Source: Duganella alba (GTDB lineage: Bacteria > Pseudomonadota > Gammaproteobacteria > Burkholderiales > Burkholderiaceae_D). Taken from it: a DNA stretch of 64,000 nt. The stretch covers positions 1 through 64,000 of the forward strand of contig NZ_WKJN01000022.1 in assembly GCF_009674495.1 (NCBI RefSeq), given 5' to 3'. Position 1 is the first letter of the stretch. Every line of letters begins with the position of its first letter. A model generated the notes under the pieces. That model was not told the DNA's origin and ran no database searches. It saw only the letters and a program-made list of their open reading frames with translations. The position numbers and the translations under genes are program-made. Shown here piece after piece: positions 52,657-61,416 of the stretch.

Positions 52657-55632
52657 ATGATACGAAGCGCACGCGCGTTTGTTTTGGTCTTGCTGGCGAC
52701 ATTCTGGGGCGCCTCCGCAAGCGCGGCCGCCGCCAGGGGGCCTGACCTGGCCGATTACAGCCGCACGCAATGGACCGCCGCCGAGGGCGCGCCACCGGGC
52801 GTGGTCAGCATGGCGCAGACGGCGGACGGGTGGCTGTGGTTCGGCACTGCGGATGGCCTGTACCGCTTTGACGGCCTGCAGTTCAGCCGCTACCGCCTGC
52901 CGCCGCGCCTGGGGTTGAACCGCGACCGCATCAACATGGTGCGCGCGGCGCCGAACGGCGACTTGTACATCACTTATTACGCCGAAGGCTTTTCGGTGCT
53001 GCATGCGGACGGCCGGCTCGAAGCGCTGCCGCCAGCGCCGGCCGCACGCAATGGCATCGGCGCCGTCATCGTCGATGGCGACAACAGCCTGTGGATCTTC
53101 GCCGGTAACATCCAGCACTTCAAGGACGGCCGGTGGACCGTGGTCGAGGAGGGCCCCGAATGGGCCAGCCCGATCGGGTTCAGCATGGTGATCGACCAGC
53201 GCGGCGATCTGTGGGCCGCCAACGACCATGGCGTATGGCGGCTGGATCGCCAGGCCGGCCACTTCATCAAGTTGATGGATGGCAGTGGCCCGCTGCTGTT
53301 TTCTCCAGATGGGCGCTTGTGGCAGAAGCGGGATGGTGGCGCGTTGCGGTTGCTGGCGCAGTCGGGCACCCTCTGGCCGGACGCCTACGCGCATTCGGGA
53401 AATCGCTGGGGCGCCATCTTCGACAGCGATGGCGCGGTCTGGCAGACCATGGATTGCGCCGCGCTGGTGTGCCGCATGCAGCCGTCGGCGCCGCCGCCCG
53501 GACCACAGCCGGCCGGCACGGAGGTGAGTCTTGCCACCTTGGGCGAAGTGCGGCAGCTGTCAGGTCAGGAAGCGCGCGGCATTCTGCAAGACCGCGAAGG
53601 CAATATCTGGGTCTCGACCGAAAACGGTATTGATCGTTTCCGGCGCAACCGCTTGCTGAGCAGCGGCCTGGTTGGCACCGGCATCCGATACAGTCTGTCC
53701 ACCGACGGCGCAGGCAATATGTGGGCCGCCGATATGGACAGCAATACCTTGTGGCGGCTGACCGCCGATCGTCCGCCCGAAGCGGTGGCGCGCACGCCGG
53801 TGACGCTGGTGGCGAACGGCCGCCAGGGCGCGCTGCTGATCGGCGACAAGCGCAATATCGAACGCGTCGCGCAAGGCCGCAAGGAGGTCATTCCGCTGCC
53901 GCCCGGCCCGGACGGCAAGCCGCGCGATCACCATATGATCGGTATTCTGGACGACGGCAAGGTGCTGTGGACCGCCACCATGGAGACCGGCTTGATCGGC
54001 TGGCGCGAAGGCAAATGGCTGCCGGCGACGGCGTTCACGCTGCCGGCCAAGATTTTCCAGTCCGGTCCCGCCGGTGTGGGACAACTGTGGCTGGCCACCG
54101 GCGACGGCACGCTGGTGTTTTACGACGACGGCAAGCTGACCACCACCGACATTCACCAACTGGGCATGGTCACCAGCGTGTTCCTCAGCGGCGAGCCGAT
54201 CGTCAGCGGCGCCGACGGCACCGGCGTGTTCAAGGACGGCAAGCTGACGATGTGGCGCGCCGCCGATCCCGAAGTGCTGCGCAACGTCTCCGGCCTGGTG
54301 GCGACGCGCGACGGCGACCGTTGGCTCAACGGCGCTGCCGGCCTGGTACACGTGCGTGCCGCCGACTGGGCGCGCAGCATCGCCGATCCGGCGCAGCCGC
54401 TGCGCTACGAGTTGTTCGGCGCGCTGGACGGCTATCCTGGCCGGGCGGTGATCGAAACGCGCTGGCCGAGCGCCATGAGTCCGGACGGCCGCCATCTGTG
54501 GCTGCTGGCCACCGGCGGCGTGGTGTACGTCGACACCGCCGGACTGCCGCGCAACCGCGCAGTGGCGCAACCGGTGATTCAGCGCGTCTCAACCGATCAG
54601 AATGTGTATCCGCCGGACCGGGCGTTGCGCCTGCCGCCGGGCAGTGGCCACTTCCGCATCGACTTCACCGCGCCGCTGCTGCGCGCGCCGGAAAGCGTGC
54701 GCTTCGAATATCGCCTCGATGGCGTCGATACCAACTGGCAGAACGCCGGCAGTCGCCGTTCGACGTCCTACACCAACGTCGGCGCTGGCGATTACGTGTT
54801 CCGCCTGCGCGCGTTCAACGAGGACGGCACGCCCAGCGAAAACGAGACCAGCCTGCGGGTGACGGTGGAGCCGACAACGGAGCAGAGCCTGTGGTTCCGC
54901 GTCAGCTGTGTGCTGGCGCTGGTCTTTCTGGTGTTTGCGCTGTACCACTACCGGATCCGCCAGCTGTCGTGGCGCATGGCCGAACGGCTGCAGGTGCGGG
55001 TGGCCGAGCGCGAACGCATCGCCATCGAGCTGCATGACACGGTGCTGCAGTCCATGCGCGGCGTGATCCTGCATGCGGAAAATGCGGTGGAGCGGATCGA
55101 GGGCCAGGCGGAGACGCGGGACAAGCTGGTGCGGGTGATCGAGCACGCCAACAACGCCATCATCGAGGGGCGCGAGCGGGTACAGAGCCTGCGTCATGGC
55201 AGCGACGACGAGTTGATCGACCTGTTCGACGCGCTGGTCGAACGCGAAGGCGCGGCGGTGCCGGTGCGCGTTGAACAGCAGAGCGTTTCACGCGCACTGC
55301 ATCTGGTGGTGAAGGACGAGCTGTATGTGGTGGGCCGCGAGGCGCTGCGCAATGCGATCCGCCATGCGGGCGCCACCCAGGTCACGCTGACGCTGGCCTA
55401 TGCGGCGAAGGAACTGGTGCTGGAGGTGCGCGACGACGGCGTCGGCATCCCCGCCGATGTCCTGGCGTCCGGCGGCCGCCCCGGGCATCTGGGAATGGAC
55501 GCCATGCGCCGCCGCGCCGAACAGATCGGCGGCAAGTGCAGCATGGCCTCGCGGCCGGGCGAGACGGTGGTGCGGGTCTCGATTCCGGCGCGGCTGGCCT
55601 ATCTCAGCGACACTCAGGGACGCACGGTGTAG
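52657..55632 (+). CDS. Two-component sensor kinase with beta-propeller periplasmic domain
   Basis: 991 residues. Signal peptide or first anchor at 1-22. Residues 35-640 contain about 12 propeller-type repeats (WLWFGTADGLYRFDG, NIWVSTENGIDRFR, NMWAADMDSNTLWRL, LWLATGDGTLVFYDDGKL) followed by a Y_Y_Y domain (FRIDFTAPLLRAPESVRFEYRLDGVDTNWQNAGSRRSTSYTNVGAGDYVFRLRAFNEDG). One membrane segment at about 748-765. A HisKA_3 kinase follows, with His793 (ERERIAIELHDTVLQSM) and HATPase motifs NAIRHAG and DDGVGIP. No response regulator is adjacent, so it is orphan here. Related propeller sensors often detect glycans. The 3-prime end overlaps the convergent MBL gene by 19 bases. Confidence 0.9.
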   Translation: MIRSARAFVLVLLATFWGASASAAAARGPDLADYSRTQWTAAEGAPPGVVSMAQTADGWLWFGTADGLYRFDGLQFSRYRLPPRLGLNRDRINMVRAAPNGDLYITYYAEGFSVLHADGRLEALPPAPAARNGIGAVIVDGDNSLWIFAGNIQHFKDGRWTVVEEGPEWASPIGFSMVIDQRGDLWAANDHGVWRLDRQAGHFIKLMDGSGPLLFSPDGRLWQKRDGGALRLLAQSGTLWPDAYAHSGNRWGAIFDSDGAVWQTMDCAALVCRMQPSAPPPGPQPAGTEVSLATLGEVRQLSGQEARGILQDREGNIWVSTENGIDRFRRNRLLSSGLVGTGIRYSLSTDGAGNMWAADMDSNTLWRLTADRPPEAVARTPVTLVANGRQGALLIGDKRNIERVAQGRKEVIPLPPGPDGKPRDHHMIGILDDGKVLWTATMETGLIGWREGKWLPATAFTLPAKIFQSGPAGVGQLWLATGDGTLVFYDDGKLTTTDIHQLGMVTSVFLSGEPIVSGADGTGVFKDGKLTMWRAADPEVLRNVSGLVATRDGDRWLNGAAGLVHVRAADWARSIADPAQPLRYELFGALDGYPGRAVIETRWPSAMSPDGRHLWLLATGGVVYVDTAGLPRNRAVAQPVIQRVSTDQNVYPPDRALRLPPGSGHFRIDFTAPLLRAPESVRFEYRLDGVDTNWQNAGSRRSTSYTNVGAGDYVFRLRAFNEDGTPSENETSLRVTVEPTTEQSLWFRVSCVLALVFLVFALYHYRIRQLSWRMAERLQVRVAERERIAIELHDTVLQSMRGVILHAENAVERIEGQAETRDKLVRVIEHANNAIIEGRERVQSLRHGSDDELIDLFDALVEREGAAVPVRVEQQSVSRALHLVVKDELYVVGREALRNAIRHAGATQVTLTLAYAAKELVLEVRDDGVGIPADVLASGGRPGHLGMDAMRRRAEQIGGKCSMASRPGETVVRVSIPARLAYLSDTQGRTV

Positions 55633-56573
55633 TTGGCCGGGGTCCAGGTCCAGCTTTTGCCGTTGGCGCGGATGTAGCCCAGGCCTGGGAACTGCAGGTG
55701 CGCGGCCGCCACCAGGTCGTCTTCCTTGGCGATCATCGAGAACGCTGCGGTGCGCGCGGCGTAGGCCTGTTTCGGGTCGCTGTCGAAGCCGATGGTCACG
55801 GACGGCGCGTCAAACTGCACCGCGCCGACGTGTATCAGGTCGCCGAGGATGACCAGTTTCTTGCCCTTGCTCTCGACCACATACGAGGTGTGGCCGGCCG
55901 TGTGGCCGTAGCTGGACAAGGAGCTGATGCCGGGTACCACTTCGCCGTTATGCTCGAAGGGCTTGAACTTGCCGGCCTTGACGTAGGGCGTGAGCGACGT
56001 CATCGCGCCCTGGAAAAAGCCGGTGAAATCCTTGGGCGCATGCGCCATGTTTTCCTGGCTGAGCCAATAGTCGGCGTCGCGCTTGTCGGCGTGGACGGTG
56101 GCGTTGGGGAAGGCGATTTTCCCGTTCACCATCAGGCCGCCGACGTGGTCCGGGTGGAAGTGGGTGATCAGGATGTCGTCGACCTGCTCCGGCTGATAGC
56201 CGGACGCCTTCAGGTTGTCGGCCAGTTTGCCCAGGGTCGGGCCGAACAGGGCGCCGCTGCCGGTATCGACCAGTATCAGCTTGCTGCCGGTGTTGACCAG
56301 GAAGGCGTTGGTCGAGGTGGTGGTGGGCGTGGTCAGGTGCGCCTTGTCCAGCGCGGCCTTGGTTTTGGCTTTGTCGTTCTTCAGCAGGTCGACCATCGGC
56401 AGGTCGGCGGTGCCGTCGCTCAGCGGCGTGACCTCGACGTCGCCCACCATGATGCGCGCGTAGCCTGGTGTCGCGATCTTTGAAAGCGGCGCGGCGGCTT
56501 GCGCGCCGAAAGTGAATGAGCCCAGTGCCAGGGTGGCGCTTGCCAGTGCTGAGCGCAGTGCTGAATTGCCCAT
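55614..56573 (-). CDS. MBL-fold metallo-hydrolase, exported (paralogue)
   Basis: 319 residues from ATG 56573 (AAAGGCATATC upstream). Signal peptide to about residue 25 (AQA). Same layout as the hydrolase at 2860: EVTPLSDGTADLPMVDLL, THFHPDHVGG (HxHxDH), SYGHTAGHTSYVVESKGKKLVILGDLIHVGAVQF and PGLGYIRANGK. This copy keeps the canonical His-x-His-x-Asp-His without the Met/Gly changes of the other (HMHGDH). Substrate unknown. Confidence 0.9.
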   Translation of the reverse strand: MGNSALRSALASATLALGSFTFGAQAAAPLSKIATPGYARIMVGDVEVTPLSDGTADLPMVDLLKNDKAKTKAALDKAHLTTPTTTSTNAFLVNTGSKLILVDTGSGALFGPTLGKLADNLKASGYQPEQVDDILITHFHPDHVGGLMVNGKIAFPNATVHADKRDADYWLSQENMAHAPKDFTGFFQGAMTSLTPYVKAGKFKPFEHNGEVVPGISSLSSYGHTAGHTSYVVESKGKKLVILGDLIHVGAVQFDAPSVTIGFDSDPKQAYAARTAAFSMIAKEDDLVAAAHLQFPGLGYIRANGKSWTWTPANYTVRP

Positions 56574-56710
56574 GATATGCCTTTCTTGTTTGGATAGTGA
56601 ATCTGGCAATTACATCATGCGTGGTGCTGGCCGGCCACTGGTATTAGGTTAAGCCATGCGGTAGCTAATATTCGGAATGGCGGCCTGCTACTTTCGGCGG
56701 AGGCCGCGTA

Positions 56711-57346
56711 TCAGTCGTTCGGCAGCGCCACCGTGCAGTACGGCGATAGCACGCGCCAGCCCAAGGTGGCATACAGCGCGCGGCCCGCTTCGGTGGCCAC
56801 CAGCACACGCTGCGCGGCCTGCGACCGCTGCGCCGTTCCCAGCGCGGCCATCAGCGCGGCGCCCAGTCCCTGGCGCTGGTGCGCCGCGTCGGTGGCGATG
56901 CGGTCGAACACAAACACGCCTTCATATTCCACCGCGTAGCCGCTGGCGGCCAGCGTGTCGTCTTCCGCGAAGATGCGGGCGGTGGTGACGGCGGCTTCGG
57001 TGGCCACCTGCATCCAGTAGCCCGGCGGCAGCGACGGCACCGGATTGCGGCCCGGCTCCTTGGTCATCAGGTAGCCGGGCGGCTGCAGGTGCCAGCGTGG
57101 CGTCACGCGCACCAGCAACTGCTCGCGTGTTCCGCACATTTTGATGACGATGCGCGGGTCGGTGATTTTGTGCGCCAGTTCGGTGATGCCGACGTCCGGC
57201 CCGGCAAACACGTGGCGGCACAATTCCTCGGGCAGTCCGGTGTCCACGCGCAGCCCGCCGTGGTCGGGCACCGGCAGGGGCAGACCGCGCGCAATCGACC
57301 TGGCGGTCAGCCAGCTTGCAAGCAAATCGGGATCGACGTTGTTCAT
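56711..57346 (-). CDS. GNAT-family N-acetyltransferase
   Basis: 211 residues from ATG 57346, 1 base after the sigma-factor stop, so the pair is one unit. C-terminal GNAT domain with the acetyl-CoA pyrophosphate loop DAAHQRQGLGAALMAALG (Q/RxxGxG/A) and a final LYATLGWRVLSPYCTVAL. The N-terminal 90 residues are an additional region (LPEELCRHVFAGPDVGITELA). Substrate unknown. Coupling to an ECF-type sigma gene suggests stress-linked expression. Confidence 0.88.
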   Translation of the reverse strand: MNNVDPDLLASWLTARSIARGLPLPVPDHGGLRVDTGLPEELCRHVFAGPDVGITELAHKITDPRIVIKMCGTREQLLVRVTPRWHLQPPGYLMTKEPGRNPVPSLPPGYWMQVATEAAVTTARIFAEDDTLAASGYAVEYEGVFVFDRIATDAAHQRQGLGAALMAALGTAQRSQAAQRVLVATEAGRALYATLGWRVLSPYCTVALPND

Positions 57347-57347
57347 G

Positions 57348-58022
57348 CTAGGCGGCCAGGGCGTACACCGCATCGTTGGCGCAGGCTTCGGTGCGGAACG
57401 AGGTGTGTACCGACATCGGCTGTTCTTCGCCCAGCAGCGTTATCATCGCCGGCACGTCGATGCCGTTGAGGGCGGCCTGGAAGCGGCGTATCAATTCACG
57501 GTTGAGTTTTTCGCTGGCCGGTGCTTCGGCCTGCTGTTCGCGCAGCCGACGGCGTGCGCGCGCCAGGTGCTGGCGGGCGTTGGCGGGCCTGGTGCCCAGC
57601 GTCGCAGCGATGTCGGCATGTTCGCATTCAAACACCTCATGCAGTACCAGCGCCAGACGTTCGGCCGGTGACAGACAACTGAGCATGCGGGCCAGCGCGT
57701 CGGCCAGTTCTGCGCGGCGCAGCAGGCTGTCTTCCGGCGGCGCGGGCGGTGATTCCGGCGTCAGCTCCATGGCGGTGTGCGCCGCCACCGCATCCCGTGC
57801 CCGCTTGCGCAGGCGGTCGATCGATTGGTGCTGCACGACGGTGGTCAGCCAGGCGGCCGGCGTCGTCAGCGCCGCCTGCTCGGCGACGCGCCATTTCAGA
57901 AAACAATCCTGCACGATGTCTTCGGCTTCGGCCTCGTTGCCGACGATGCGGCAGCTGATCGCTTTCAGGCGCGGGCGCAGGCGTTCGAACAGGGCGCCAT
58001 CGGTGTCGGTAGGGCAGGGCAT
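57348..58022 (-). CDS. ECF-type sigma factor (SigJ-like)
   Basis: 224 residues from ATG 58022 (CAGGAGATT upstream). Sigma region 2: LFERLRPRLKAISCRIVGNEAEAEDIVQDCFLKW; region 4: LSPAERLALVLHEVFECEHADIAATLGTRPANARQHLARARRRL. The C-terminal tail (LNRELIRRFQAALNGIDVPAMITLLGEEQ) has the SnoaL/NTF2-type start seen in SigJ-like (ECF41/42) sigmas, where it acts in place of an anti-sigma factor. Here it stops after about 40 residues of that domain, so the SnoaL part is truncated or reduced. No anti-sigma gene nearby. Confidence 0.88.
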   Translation of the reverse strand: MPCPTDTDGALFERLRPRLKAISCRIVGNEAEAEDIVQDCFLKWRVAEQAALTTPAAWLTTVVQHQSIDRLRKRARDAVAAHTAMELTPESPPAPPEDSLLRRAELADALARMLSCLSPAERLALVLHEVFECEHADIAATLGTRPANARQHLARARRRLREQQAEAPASEKLNRELIRRFQAALNGIDVPAMITLLGEEQPMSVHTSFRTEACANDAVYALAA

Positions 58023-58171
58023 CGGAAATCTCCTGTTGTAGGGCTGTTGTCTCTTGACGCTGGGCGCGGCCCGGATGTGACACGCCAACGATATATTTTT
58101 TCGCCGTCACACGGCGCCGGTCTCCACGCGTCAAGCGGACAGTAATTCCACTCTACCGCAAAAGGACGATC

Positions 58172-58786
58172 ATGACTTCGAATTCTCCCATGGCGCTTGG
58201 CCTGGTGCCCACTGTTATCGAACAAACCGGACGCGGCGAGCGCGCCTTCGACATTTATTCGCGGCTGCTGAAGGAGCGCGTGATTTTCCTGGTGGGCGAG
58301 GTGACCGAGCAGTCGGCCAACCTGATCGTGGCGCAGCTGCTGTTCCTGGAGTCGGACAATCCGGACAAGGAAATCTCGCTGTACATTAACTCGCCGGGCG
58401 GCTCGGTGTACGCCGGCATGGCGGTCTACGACACGATGCAGTTCATCCAGCCGGACGTGTCCACGCTGTGCACGGGATTTGCCGCCAGCATGGGTTCCTT
58501 CCTGCTGGCGGCGGGAGCCAAGGGCAAGCGCTATGCCTTGCCCAACGCCCGCATCATGATCCACCAGCCGCACGGCGGTTCGCAGGGCGTGGCGTCGGAC
58601 ATCGAGATCCAGGCGCGCGAGGTGCTGTACCAGCGCCACCGCCTCAACACCATCATGGCCGAACGCACAGGGCAAACGCTGGAACGCATCGAAAAGGATT
58701 CGGACCGCGATAACTTCATGTCGTCGCGCGAGGCGGCCGAATACGGCATCATCGACCGCGTGCTGGTGACGCGCGACGGCGCTTAA
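58172..58786 (+). CDS. clpP: ClpP-type ATP-dependent protease subunit
   Basis: 204 residues. Catalytic triad Ser106 (FAASMGS), His131 (MIHQP) and Asp180 (SDRDNF), with the same 25- and 49-residue spacing as E. coli Clp[27 protein letters not shown] is the S14 signature. It has no tig, clpX or lon neighbour; it stands alone and divergent from the ECF sigma, so it is probably a second ClpP paralogue besides a housekeeping copy. The IPRs N-terminal [29 protein letters not shown] is normal. Likely active with a Clp ATPase elsewhere. Confidence 0.94.
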   Translation: MTSNSPMALGLVPTVIEQTGRGERAFDIYSRLLKERVIFLVGEVTEQSANLIVAQLLFLESDNPDKEISLYINSPGGSVYAGMAVYDTMQFIQPDVSTLCTGFAASMGSFLLAAGAKGKRYALPNARIMIHQPHGGSQGVASDIEIQAREVLYQRHRLNTIMAERTGQTLERIEKDSDRDNFMSSREAAEYGIIDRVLVTRDGA

Positions 58787-59661
58787 CCCAACCGCTCCAG
58801 CGCGAAGTCGACAAAGCTGCGGACCTTGGCGCTGGGCCGCGCTTCCGGACGGCGCAGGATGTGCATGGGCCGCGTGGGCAGTTCCCAATCCGCCAGCAGG
58901 CGTACCAGCCTGCCGCTTTCGAGGGCCGGCTCCATCAGCAAGTCGGCCTGCATGGCGATGCCCATGCCCGCGACGGCCGCCACCACCAGCGATGCGCCGG
59001 TATTGCTGACCAGCGCACCGCGCACCGGCATGTCGATCTGCTCGTCGCCGCGCTGAAAACGCCACGCGGGCCTGCCGCCGGCGAACACCAGGCAGTTGTG
59101 TTCAGCGAGTTCCTGCGGGTGCCGCGGCGTGCCGTGCCGCGCCAGATAGGCCGGACTGGCGGCGACCAGCATGCGGCCCGGCCGCAACGGCCGCGCGATC
59201 AGTTCCGTGTCGGTCAGCGGGCCGGAACGGATGGCGACGTCGATGCTTTCCTCCGCCATGTCCACTACGCGATTGCTCAACACCAGATCGATGCGCACGC
59301 GCGGGTAGCGCGCCGCGTATTCGGCGATGATGGGCGTCAGCCGATGTTCGCCATACGTGGCGGGCGCCGAGATGCGCAAGCTCCCTTGCGGTTCGGCGCG
59401 CAGGTTTTCCGCCACATGGTCCGCCGCTGCCACGCTGGTCAGCACGTCACGGCAGCGCTCCAGGTAGGCCGTGCCGATTTCGGTCAGCGTCTGGCGGCGC
59501 GTGCTGCGTTCGATCAGCCGCGCGCCCAGTTGCCGCTCCAGCGCCTGCACGTGCTTGCCCACCATGACTGCGGACATGCCCAAGGCCTGCGCTGCGCCGG
59601 CAAAGCTGCCCGCCGTGGCGGCGGCCGCAAATACTTCCATGCTGCGCAGCTTGTCGCTCAT
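58783..59661 (-). CDS. LysR-family transcriptional regulator
   Basis: 292 residues. Winged helix at 4-60 ([54 protein letters not shown] region). The effector domain starts near [39 protein letters not shown] and [25 protein letters not shown] are typical. Divergent from the DUF1330 gene across a 100-base gap and convergent with clpP. Effector unknown. Confidence 0.93.
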   Translation of the reverse strand: MSDKLRSMEVFAAAATAGSFAGAAQALGMSAVMVGKHVQALERQLGARLIERSTRRQTLTEIGTAYLERCRDVLTSVAAADHVAENLRAEPQGSLRISAPATYGEHRLTPIIAEYAARYPRVRIDLVLSNRVVDMAEESIDVAIRSGPLTDTELIARPLRPGRMLVAASPAYLARHGTPRHPQELAEHNCLVFAGGRPAWRFQRGDEQIDMPVRGALVSNTGASLVVAAVAGMGIAMQADLLMEPALESGRLVRLLADWELPTRPMHILRRPEARPSAKVRSFVDFALERLG

Positions 59662-59761
59662 ATTCAGAACTTTTAGTTAGGAGTAGGTGAAATTCTAGCG
59701 TATTTATCGCCGACCGGCTTGTGATCATAATGGCCTTTCACTTACATACCAGGAGAACACC

Positions 59762-60046
59762 ATGGCAGCTTATGCAATCGGATCCATTACCTTGCGCAGC
59801 ACTGAATGGCAGCAGGAATATGGCGCCCACATGCCGGCGCTCGTGGCCAAACATGGCGGCAAGCTGGTGGCGAAATCGGCACCGCAGGCGATGGAAAGCG
59901 CGCCGGCGCTGCCGCAGACGATGATCGTCATCGAGTTCCCGTCGGCCGAACAGGCGCGCGCGTGGTACGACGATCCGGAGCACGCGCGCCTCAAGAATTT
60001 GCGCCAGTCCGGCGCCGATTTCTCGATGGTGCTGGTCGGGGCGTGA
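59762..60046 (+). CDS. DUF1330 family protein
   Basis: 94 residues. Ferredoxin-like fold of the DUF1330 family: AYAIGSITLRSTEWQQEYGAHMPALVAKHGGKLVAKS, then TMIVIEFPSAEQARAWYDDPEHARLKNLRQSGADFSMVLVGA, matching the family's conserved AxxxWYDDPxYxxL block. Dimeric, function unknown. Probably controlled by the divergent LysR regulator. Ribosome site AGGAGAA. Confidence 0.93.
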   Translation: MAAYAIGSITLRSTEWQQEYGAHMPALVAKHGGKLVAKSAPQAMESAPALPQTMIVIEFPSAEQARAWYDDPEHARLKNLRQSGADFSMVLVGA

Positions 60047-60124
60047 TGGCCTTTTTGTAGAAGCATAACTCCGTCATTCGGTGTACATTGTCGGTTCTGA
60101 TTTAACGCCTTCAAGGAACGCCGA

Positions 60125-60523
60125 ATGACTATCAAAGCCCTGCGCGATCAATCCCTGCCGATGCGCCATATCGTCCATGTGCGCAACCACATCATCTCCG
60201 CCGATATCTCGGCGGAAGAGGGTGGCAGCGACGCCGGACCATCGCCGCATGACCTGTACGACGCGGCCCTGAGCGCCTGCAAGGGCCTGACCGTGGTGTG
60301 GTACGCCAAACGCAAGAACATCCCGCTGGAAAACGTGGAGGTGACCATGGAGCGCGACGACAGCGAGGAACGCCACGGCGTCTACCGGCTGACCGCCACG
60401 CTGCACCTGACCGGCGAGCTGACCGACGCGCAGCGCACCGAGCTGCTGTCGGTCGCGGAGAAGTGCCCTGTCCACAAGCTGATGACTTCCGTGACCACGG
60501 AAATCACCACCGTTCTGGGATGA
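60125..60523 (+). CDS. OsmC-family peroxiredoxin-like protein
   Basis: 132 residues. OsmC fold with the two peroxidatic Cys positions, DAALSACKGLTVVWYAKRKNI and VAEKCPVHKLMTSVTTEI. Reduces organic hydroperoxides. The short N-terminus and PSPHDLYDAALSAC block are typical. Four bases before the pirin gene, so co-transcribed; the pair fits an oxidative or electrophile response. Confidence 0.93.
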   Translation: MTIKALRDQSLPMRHIVHVRNHIISADISAEEGGSDAGPSPHDLYDAALSACKGLTVVWYAKRKNIPLENVEVTMERDDSEERHGVYRLTATLHLTGELTDAQRTELLSVAEKCPVHKLMTSVTTEITTVLG

Positions 60524-60527
60524 CATC

Positions 60528-61409
60528 ATGAGCGTTACGAATCTGCTGAAAGGTCACGAAAAAGACCTGGGCGGCGGCCTGATGGTGCGCCGCTTCCTGC
60601 CATCGGCCGTCAAGCAGGCAGTCGGCCCCTTCATTTTCTTCGACCATTTCGGTCCGCTCGACGTGCCGCTGGACGCCGACCACGACGTGCGCCCGCATCC
60701 GCACATCGGCCTGGCCACCGTGACCTATCTGTTCGAAGGCGCGATGGACCACCGCGACAGCCTGGGCACCGTGCAGCGCATTGAGCCGGGGGCCATCAAC
60801 TGGATGACGGCCGGCAGCGGCATCGTCCACTCCGAGCGCACGCCGAAGGACCTGGTCGGCAAGCCGCACCGCACGCACGGCCTGCAACTGTGGGCCGCGC
60901 TGCCGGTGGCGCATGAAGAGGAGGAACCAGGCTTCTGCCATACGCCTTCCGAAGCGATTCCGGAACTGACGGTGGACGGCGCCAAGGTGCGCGTGCTGGT
61001 TGGCTCGGCCTTCGGCCAGACGTCGCCGGTGGTGACCTACAGCCAGACGCTGTATCTGGATGTGGAGCTGCAAGCGGATCAGGAGCTGGTGCTGGACAGC
61101 CTGCCGGCGGAAGCGGCGATCTATCCGATCAGCGGCGAACTGCACATCGACGGCGCGCCGCTGGAGCTGCATACCATGGCGCTGCTGAACACCGACGGCC
61201 CGCAACGCGTGAAGGCCAATTCGGTCGCGCGTTTCGTGGTGATCGGCGGCGAGCCGCTGGACGGCCATCGCTTCATGTACTGGAATTTTGTTTCGTCGCG
61301 CAAGGAGCGCATCTCGCAGGCAGCGGAGGACTGGGAAGCCCAGCGCTTCGCGCCGGTGCCGGGTGAGACGGACTGGATTCCCCTGCCGGCGAAGAAGCCG
61401 GCGGCCTGA
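60528..61409 (+). CDS. Pirin-family protein (second copy)
   Basis: 293 residues. Cupin motifs FFDHFGPLDVPLDADHDVRPHPHIGLATVTYLFEGAMDHRDS (His metal ligands) and GIVHSERTP (Glu). The C-terminal pirin cupin is at about 185-250. Co-transcribed with osmC. It differs clearly from the copy at 14993 (MPEQ/HKDS variants), so the two are distant paralogues. Confidence 0.93.
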   Translation: MSVTNLLKGHEKDLGGGLMVRRFLPSAVKQAVGPFIFFDHFGPLDVPLDADHDVRPHPHIGLATVTYLFEGAMDHRDSLGTVQRIEPGAINWMTAGSGIVHSERTPKDLVGKPHRTHGLQLWAALPVAHEEEEPGFCHTPSEAIPELTVDGAKVRVLVGSAFGQTSPVVTYSQTLYLDVELQADQELVLDSLPAEAAIYPISGELHIDGAPLELHTMALLNTDGPQRVKANSVARFVVIGGEPLDGHRFMYWNFVSSRKERISQAAEDWEAQRFAPVPGETDWIPLPAKKPAA

Positions 61410-61416
61410 CGAAGGC

